Source: Legionella genomosp. 1 (GTDB lineage Bacteria > Pseudomonadota > Gammaproteobacteria > Legionellales > Legionellaceae). From it: a stretch of 9,822 nt of DNA. Made by a program: the position numbers and the translations under genes. Under the pieces are notes generated by a model, which saw nothing but the letters and a program-made list of their open reading frames with translations, did no database searches and was not told the DNA's origin. How positions within the stretch are numbered: the stretch's first letter is position 1; each line of letters starts with the position of its first letter. The DNA lies in NCBI GenBank assembly GCA_945901965.1, contig CAMDMN010000062.1, positions 1 to 9,822 of the forward strand, written 5' to 3'. Shown piece after piece: positions 6,592 to 9,822 of this stretch.

Positions 6592-7846
6592 ATTGTTTTG
6601 GTCTTTCTAGAACAGCATCAGCCTCAGCATCAGCCGCAACGACAACACCTGCATCTTCAATAGAGACTGGCACAATAGGATTATGATCAACATCAGAATC
6701 AGAGCTTTCATGATTAGAATGACTAACATCACCAACATGCATCATATGCATTGTAGCAGTGGAACTCATCTCAACAGCTCCTGCTTCAGGCTGATGAGAT
6801 CCAACTGTTAAGGCAATTTTAGCATCTTGTTTGCACCTTTCGACTATGCCTTTTGCAAGTTGAACATCAACAGTTGGAAAAGTTACTTCTTTTACTTGCT
6901 TCGAACGATTAAACATAGCATCAGTGAATCTACCAACAAATCGGCCAACAGCGGACCCTGGATTAAGAACTGCCATGCCAAATAGCAGCATGCTCGTAAA
7001 CCCAATTGCCATGCCTAAAGGCGCTAAAATTCCTGTGGCAACTAATGCTACACCAACACCAACACCGATTATCCCTAGGACTCCTGACGAAGCACGTATA
7101 ATCGCTGTACTTTGTGGTTTTGTAATTTCAATTATACTTGGTTGGGTTTTGACTTGAAATAATGAATCGAAATTTGCACCTGCAGAAATGAAAGGACTTT
7201 TATCAGTAACAATAGTTTCAACCAGTTGACTAATATCATCATGATTTAATGCTATTTTAAGTTCTGATAGCATTTCACTTTCTGAAATATCCTTTTTTTT
7301 TGCCGTTGTAGTTAAAACATCTGGCAAAGAATCAGGGAAAAAATATTTAACATTCCCATCATTGTATGAAGTTGAATTTTCAGGGTAATTAACAACTGCA
7401 AAGCAGAGACTTTGCGTTGCATTATCTATTAATAAAGAAACCCCACCAATTGTACCGTCTTTTCTTAAATAGCTAAATCTACATAAACGAACTGGTATTT
7501 GTTCATCACTAAGCTCCCCATTACCAGCATTATAAGCATTATTTGAAAGAATCCCTGATCTAAGGGCAGCTAAATCAGAGCCAGCATCCAAATCTCCTTG
7601 TGCAAAATTTTTTCCATTTAGTTTAGCCAAATTTTTTTCGTAACGTACTAAATCCCCTTTGGAAAGAATAAAAGTAGACCTTGGAAGATCAACCTGAACT
7701 TGCCTTGACGCTGCGCCAAATTGATGATCTAATTTATCTTTATTATTGCTCATACCTTTTACTGTCATTCTGTGTCTATAGCCACCCTTAAAAACAGAAT
7801 TCTCTCCAGCAGTTCTTTTTTCTTCTACAACTGTATATTTGACCAT
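6590..7846 (-). CDS. Unrecognised 418-aa protein with a glycine-rich membrane hairpin
   Basis: I do not recognise this protein. Residues 1-235 are mixed and soluble-looking, without a signal peptide. Residues about 252-296 form two adjacent hydrophobic segments (near 253-273 and 276-294), rich in glycine (G-I-I-G-V-G-V-G-V) and joined by A-P-L-G-M, which suggests a helical hairpin in a membrane. The tail after 350 is low in complexity, rich in His, Ser, Asp and Ala (M-H-M-M-H, H-E-S-S-D-S-D-V-D-H), and ends A-D-A-E-A-D-A-V-L-E-R-P-K-Q; a 12-bp tandem repeat (6613-6635) encodes part of it. A soluble N-terminal domain, a central membrane hairpin and a disordered acidic tail are seen in several secreted effectors of intracellular bacteria, but that is only a comparison of layout. 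The ATG at 7846 has a weak ribosome binding site (AAGTGAG) and a good extended -10 promoter upstream. The gene is convergent with the 561-aa gene. Confidence 0.8.
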   Translation of the reverse strand: MVKYTVVEEKRTAGENSVFKGGYRHRMTVKGMSNNKDKLDHQFGAASRQVQVDLPRSTFILSKGDLVRYEKNLAKLNGKNFAQGDLDAGSDLAALRSGILSNNAYNAGNGELSDEQIPVRLCRFSYLRKDGTIGGVSLLIDNATQSLCFAVVNYPENSTSYNDGNVKYFFPDSLPDVLTTTAKKKDISESEMLSELKIALNHDDISQLVETIVTDKSPFISAGANFDSLFQVKTQPSIIEITKPQSTAIIRASSGVLGIIGVGVGVALVATGILAPLGMAIGFTSMLLFGMAVLNPGSAVGRFVGRFTDAMFNRSKQVKEVTFPTVDVQLAKGIVERCKQDAKIALTVGSHQPEAGAVEMSSTATMHMMHVGDVSHSNHESSDSDVDHNPIVPVSIEDAGVVVAADAEADAVLERPKQ

Positions 7847-7877
7847 TTTAATTACTCACTTGAATCATATATATACA

Positions 7878-7909
7878 ATTATAGCATAAATTTATACCGA
7901 TATAGTTAA
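7878..7909 (-). promoter_or_regulatory. Extended -10 promoter for the 418-aa gene
   Basis: On the minus strand TGC-TATAAT occupies 7886-7878: a perfect -10 hexamer with the TGN extension. A poor -35, TTAACT, lies at 7909-7904 with 20-bp spacing, so the extended -10 probably does most of the work. The start codon follows about 30 bp downstream. The promoter lies just beyond the predicted 3' end of the group II intron remnant, so the gene has its own transcription start. Confidence 0.55.
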
Positions 7910-7919
7910 CATAGCAAGA

Positions 7920-7994
7920 GTTCGAGTAGGCCAGGGGACTTTCACCCCTAGCCTCTCACGGAACCGTACGTGAACCTCTCGGTTCATACGGCTC
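7920..7994 (-). ncRNA. Group II intron remnant: domains V and VI only
   Basis: On the minus strand, 7994-7961 forms a canonical 34-nt domain V. It begins GAGCCGTA (carrying the catalytic AGC triad), pairs with TACGGTTC at its end over 8 bp, and has the two-base internal bulge, a GAACC/GGTTC upper stem and a GAGA (GNRA) tetraloop. Domain VI follows at about 7957-7924: GAG-AGG-CTA-GGGG pairs with CCCC-TGG-CCT-A-CTC, leaving one bulged A (opposite strand of 7927) in the place of the branch point. The 3' end should fall about 7-8 nt later, near 7920. On the 5' side the sequence changes at once into a REP and then the end of the ATPase gene, so domains I-IV and the maturase gene are absent and it cannot splice alone. 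Confidence 0.85.
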
Positions 7995-8010
7995 TTATTG
8001 TCCAGCAAGA

Positions 8011-8042
8011 CTAGCCTGGGTAGCGCGTTAGCGATAACCGGG
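8011..8042 (+). repeat. Single REP-like unit, family B variant
   Basis: CTAG is followed by CCTGGGTA - 12-nt loop - TAACCGGG. It is close to the right unit of the pair at 6500-6576 read on the minus strand, differing in the head (CTAG for GTAG), at one position in each stem arm and two in the loop. One stem pair is lost, so the copy is decaying. It lies between the domain V remnant and the end of the DUF4143 gene and could act as a 3' hairpin for the latter, though no T run follows on that strand. Confidence 0.65.
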
Positions 8043-8082
8043 AAAATTAAATGTTAGCTGCTAATGAGTTCGGTAATTTAGC

Positions 8083-9441
8083 CTAGATGATACTTTTAAC
8101 TAATCTTGGAATTTCACTAATCATATAAAATGGCACTGACAATATATTTCCATCAAAACTTAGTTGTTGCTGTGAGACACGGATACCTAAGTTCATATTT
8201 TTTTCTTTCATTAAAAGATGTAAAGATTTTAATTGACCTGTCGATCCCGCTTTTACTTCAATAGGAATTATTTGAGCCCCTACAGTAATAATATAATCTA
8301 CTTCTGCCATGCTGGATTTTTTTTCACGACACCAAAAATATAAACTTGCTTCTTCATATTTGGGAGAATAAGCTAATAATTCTTGACCGACAAATTGTTC
8401 TGCAATAGCTCCTCTATTCAATAAAATAACATCCTCTAAAAGCCACTCAACCGGAATACGACTTGCGTAGACCATAAGGCCAACATCAAGAAATAAAATT
8501 TTAAATTTTTTTTCATTAACCAAAGTAATTAACGGAATTCCCGATGCTAAAGTGCTATAAATAGGATAAACAAGTCCTGCGTTATCTAATAGTTCTAATG
8601 CTGATTTAATAAGGTAGGACCGTACATCAGGATCTACTTTAGAGTATTTAAAATGATCACCAACCATTCCTGGAGTTTTCTCAAAAACTCGTTGTAAATG
8701 TTTGATTTGAGTTTGGTTTGCATATTTGCCAAAATCTTGTCGATAATTACTTAATAGAGTAGCTTGTTGCACTCGACATTGTTCTAAATCATAAGTGCGA
8801 GACATTGCCCCTAATGCAATATTTTCAGAGGCAAGATATGCATTTAATACACCAGGCATTCCACCAATAGCCATGTATGTTCTGATATGTTGTAACAACA
8901 TTGAATGATAGACTGTTTCAACAGGGTTTTTTAAATCAGAGTGCACCACAATCTCGCGCAAAGTTATATCTCCAATGCCAGATAAATACTCATTAAAAGA
9001 TAATGGTTTTAAATAAAGCGATTGAACTCTACCAACAGGCATACGAAATTCTGCATCGTTTAAAGTGAATTCCAATAATGATCCTGCACCGATTATATGT
9101 AGTTCTGGCAATTGTTCTTTGAAGTAACGTAATGAACGGATAGCATTAGGGCAATCTTGGATTTCATCTAGAAATAATAATGTTTTATTAGGTTCAATTT
9201 TATAACGCATCAATATAGAGAGTTTTTGAAGAATAGCCATGGGGTTTAAACTATCAAAACAACTACAAAGCTCTGGTTGTAATTCAAAATTAATTATCAA
9301 TATATTATTGTCAAAGTATTGACGTCCAAATTTTTCAACCACATAAGATTTACCTACTTGCCTCGCGCCACGCAATAGAATTGGCATACGATTTTTTTGC
9401 AACTTCCAATTAACCAATTCTTTTTCAATATCTCGATCCAT
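8083..9441 (-). CDS. AAA-type ATPase with C-terminal DUF4143 domain
   Basis: This 452-aa protein belongs to the widespread AAA_14/DUF4143 family, whose role is unknown in most cases. In the numbering of this start, Walker A is G-A-R-Q-V-G-K-S at 25-32 and Walker B is L-L-F-L-D-E at 88-93, with a conserved G-A-G-S-L-L-E near 118-124. The C-terminal part carries D382, E395 and K397 (E-V-D-Y...I-P-I-E-V-K-A-G), the D...E-x-K pattern of PD-(D/E)xK nuclease folds seen in this domain, so a nuclease activity is possible but unproven. Length and motifs are complete. An ATG five codons upstream (9456) is in frame, but the shorter start is preferred: it has AAGGA at 9452-9448, six bases ahead, while the upstream ATG has none. 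The gene has its own likely promoter and stands alone. Such genes are typical of accessory regions and are common in host-associated bacteria. Confidence 0.9.
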   Translation of the reverse strand: MDRDIEKELVNWKLQKNRMPILLRGARQVGKSYVVEKFGRQYFDNNILIINFELQPELCSCFDSLNPMAILQKLSILMRYKIEPNKTLLFLDEIQDCPNAIRSLRYFKEQLPELHIIGAGSLLEFTLNDAEFRMPVGRVQSLYLKPLSFNEYLSGIGDITLREIVVHSDLKNPVETVYHSMLLQHIRTYMAIGGMPGVLNAYLASENIALGAMSRTYDLEQCRVQQATLLSNYRQDFGKYANQTQIKHLQRVFEKTPGMVGDHFKYSKVDPDVRSYLIKSALELLDNAGLVYPIYSTLASGIPLITLVNEKKFKILFLDVGLMVYASRIPVEWLLEDVILLNRGAIAEQFVGQELLAYSPKYEEASLYFWCREKKSSMAEVDYIITVGAQIIPIEVKAGSTGQLKSLHLLMKEKNMNLGIRVSQQQLSFDGNILSVPFYMISEIPRLVKSII

Positions 9442-9460
9442 AGTTATTCCTTTCATAGCA

Positions 9461-9497
9461 TAATCTTAATTATGATTAGATTATTGCTAAAACACAA
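9461..9497 (-). promoter_or_regulatory. Candidate promoter and dyad upstream of the DUF4143 gene
   Basis: On the minus strand TTGTGT (9497-9492) and CATAAT (9474-9469) are separated by 17 bp, which would place the transcription start about 20 bases before the start codon. The -10 lies inside an interrupted inverted repeat, TAATCT at 9461-9466 and AGATTA at 9478-9483, which could be an operator. The -35 matches the consensus only in its first half. Confidence 0.35.
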
Positions 9498-9562
9498 GGT
9501 TGTTTTGTATGGTGTTTTGATAAAAGGAAGGGGGTGCATTATCGCCACGCACTGTGTAAACA

Positions 9563-9582
9563 ATAGCAATAGTAGTTGCTAT
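9563..9582. repeat. Small hairpin in the region before the IS110 transposase
   Basis: ATAGCAA (9563-9569) and TTGCTAT (9576-9582) form a perfect 7-bp stem with a 6-nt loop. It lies about 95 bp before the transposase start. If the left end of the insertion sequence lies further left, this stem could belong to the structured non-coding RNA of IS110-type elements; otherwise it is host sequence. Confidence 0.35.
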
Positions 9583-9615
9583 GGTTGAATTTAGGTAACA
9601 AAATTTTACAAGCAG

Positions 9616-9674
9616 AGAGTCTCCAGTTAAATTAAAAAAGTTCTACGCTAATTTAACTTAATAAAGGGGACTCT
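9616..9674 (+). promoter_or_regulatory. Long hairpin covering the ribosome binding site of the IS110 transposase
   Basis: AGAGTCTCC (9616-9624) pairs with GGGGACTCT (9666-9674) in 8 of 9 positions, and AGTTAAATTA (9625-9634) pairs perfectly with TAATTTAACT (9649-9658). Together they make a stem of about 19 bp with a 7-nt bulge on the 3' side and a 14-nt loop. The only purine-rich ribosome binding site, AAAGGGGA at 9663-9670, lies in the bulge and the base stem, and the ATG follows at 9676. The hairpin would hide the site in long transcripts entering from outside, a known way for insertion sequences to limit transposase; it may instead be part of the element's guide RNA. Confidence 0.55.
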
Positions 9675-9675
9675 A

Positions 9676-9822
9676 ATGAATCACGATTATAACGGCAAGG
9701 ACTTATTTATTGGAATAGATGTTCACAAGAAAAGTTATTCTGTTTATTGCATATGCAATCGAGAAAAGGTTAAGAGCTGGAGTATGGAAGCGAGCCCGAC
9801 CAGATTAATAGAACAATTAAAC
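9676..9822 (+). CDS. IS110-family transposase, N-terminal fragment (cut by window edge)
   Basis: The first 49 codons of a transposase of the IS110 family, whose DEDD (RuvC-like) recombinases move the element under guidance of a structured non-coding RNA in members studied. The N-terminus contains F-I-G-I-D-V-H-K-K-S-Y-S-V-Y, the hallmark first catalytic Asp (D15) and its context. This is followed at about 35-49 by W-S-M-E-A-S-P-T-R-L-I-E-Q-L, equivalent to the conserved segment after the first beta strands in the family. The frame is open to the edge, with no stop or frameshift. AAAGGGGA lies five bases before the ATG but is buried in a hairpin. Whether the element is of the IS110 or IS1111 subgroup cannot be told without the downstream part. 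Completeness is unknown. Confidence 0.85.
   Translation, partial: MNHDYNGKDLFIGIDVHKKSYSVYCICNREKVKSWSMEASPTRLIEQLN

Larger units (their letters stand above)
9600..9822 (+). mobile_element. IS110-family insertion sequence, 5' part (left end not resolved)
   Basis: The window ends inside an IS110-family element recognised by its transposase start at 9676. IS110-type elements lack classical terminal repeats and usually make no target duplication, so the left boundary cannot be read from one end alone. The coordinate 9600 is a rough placement before the hairpin at 9616-9674, and the true end may lie anywhere in about 9480-9615. The right part is outside the window. Confidence 0.6.

Noticed and set aside
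6666..6760. His/Met/Asp cluster in the tail of the 418-aa protein as a metal-binding site
   Set aside because: The residues lie in a low-complexity tail without a spaced ligand motif; composition alone is not enough.
6924..7157. A plus-strand open frame of 77 codons opposite the membrane segments of the 418-aa gene
   Set aside because: Thr/Pro-rich complement of Gly/Ala/Val codons; no start signals.
7920..8042. The sequence between the ATPase gene and the 418-aa gene as an attachment site or integron-like attC
   Set aside because: Domain V/VI structure of a group II intron explains the strongest hairpins and the REP explains the rest; no integrase core sites seen.

Overview
The window is AT-rich chromosomal DNA. 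It most resembles a host-associated gammaproteobacterium of the Legionellales/Coxiella-like kind. That is an inference from base composition, the SulP-carbonic anhydrase fusion beside a bacterial-type proS, two large lineage-specific proteins of effector-like build, and heavy loading with repeats and mobile debris. No rRNA, tRNA or CRISPR was seen.

Layout. 1-47 may be the edge of a minus-strand gene (uncertain). 50-150 is a palindromic REP pair. 259-2553 encodes a SulP anion transporter fused to a beta-carbonic anhydrase. After 18 bp comes proS (2572-4293) on the same strand with a good ribosome binding site, so the two are probably one transcript. 4294-4852 has no gene but is full of repeats: a 27-bp tandem duplication, a long imperfect palindrome, and two REP pairs enclosed by an 18-bp perfect direct repeat whose second copy contains the start codon of the next gene. 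4853-6538 (+) and 6590-7846 (-) are convergent genes for unrecognised proteins of 561 and 418 aa. A second type of REP pair lies between them; its left unit supplies the last codons of the 561-aa gene and its right unit looks like a terminator. Upstream of the 418-aa gene there is an extended -10 promoter, then a group II intron domain V-VI remnant (7920-7994) and one more REP. 8083-9441 (-) is an AAA ATPase/DUF4143 protein. At the right edge the first 49 codons of an IS110-family transposase (9676-9822) begin behind a strong hairpin that covers its ribosome binding site.

How it fits together. The left third is housekeeping: bicarbonate/anion handling and tRNA(Pro) charging. From 4294 on the window is accessory. 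REP units follow the scheme GTAG + hairpin known from REP/RAYT systems and occur in head-outward pairs whose arms differ between copies but match perfectly within each copy. They have reshaped gene ends here: one start codon lies in a repeat flanking REPs, one stop-proximal coding end is a REP, and one REP abuts an intron remnant. The two unrecognised proteins and the REP architecture are the most promising material. No complete new defence or mobile system can be demonstrated in this window.
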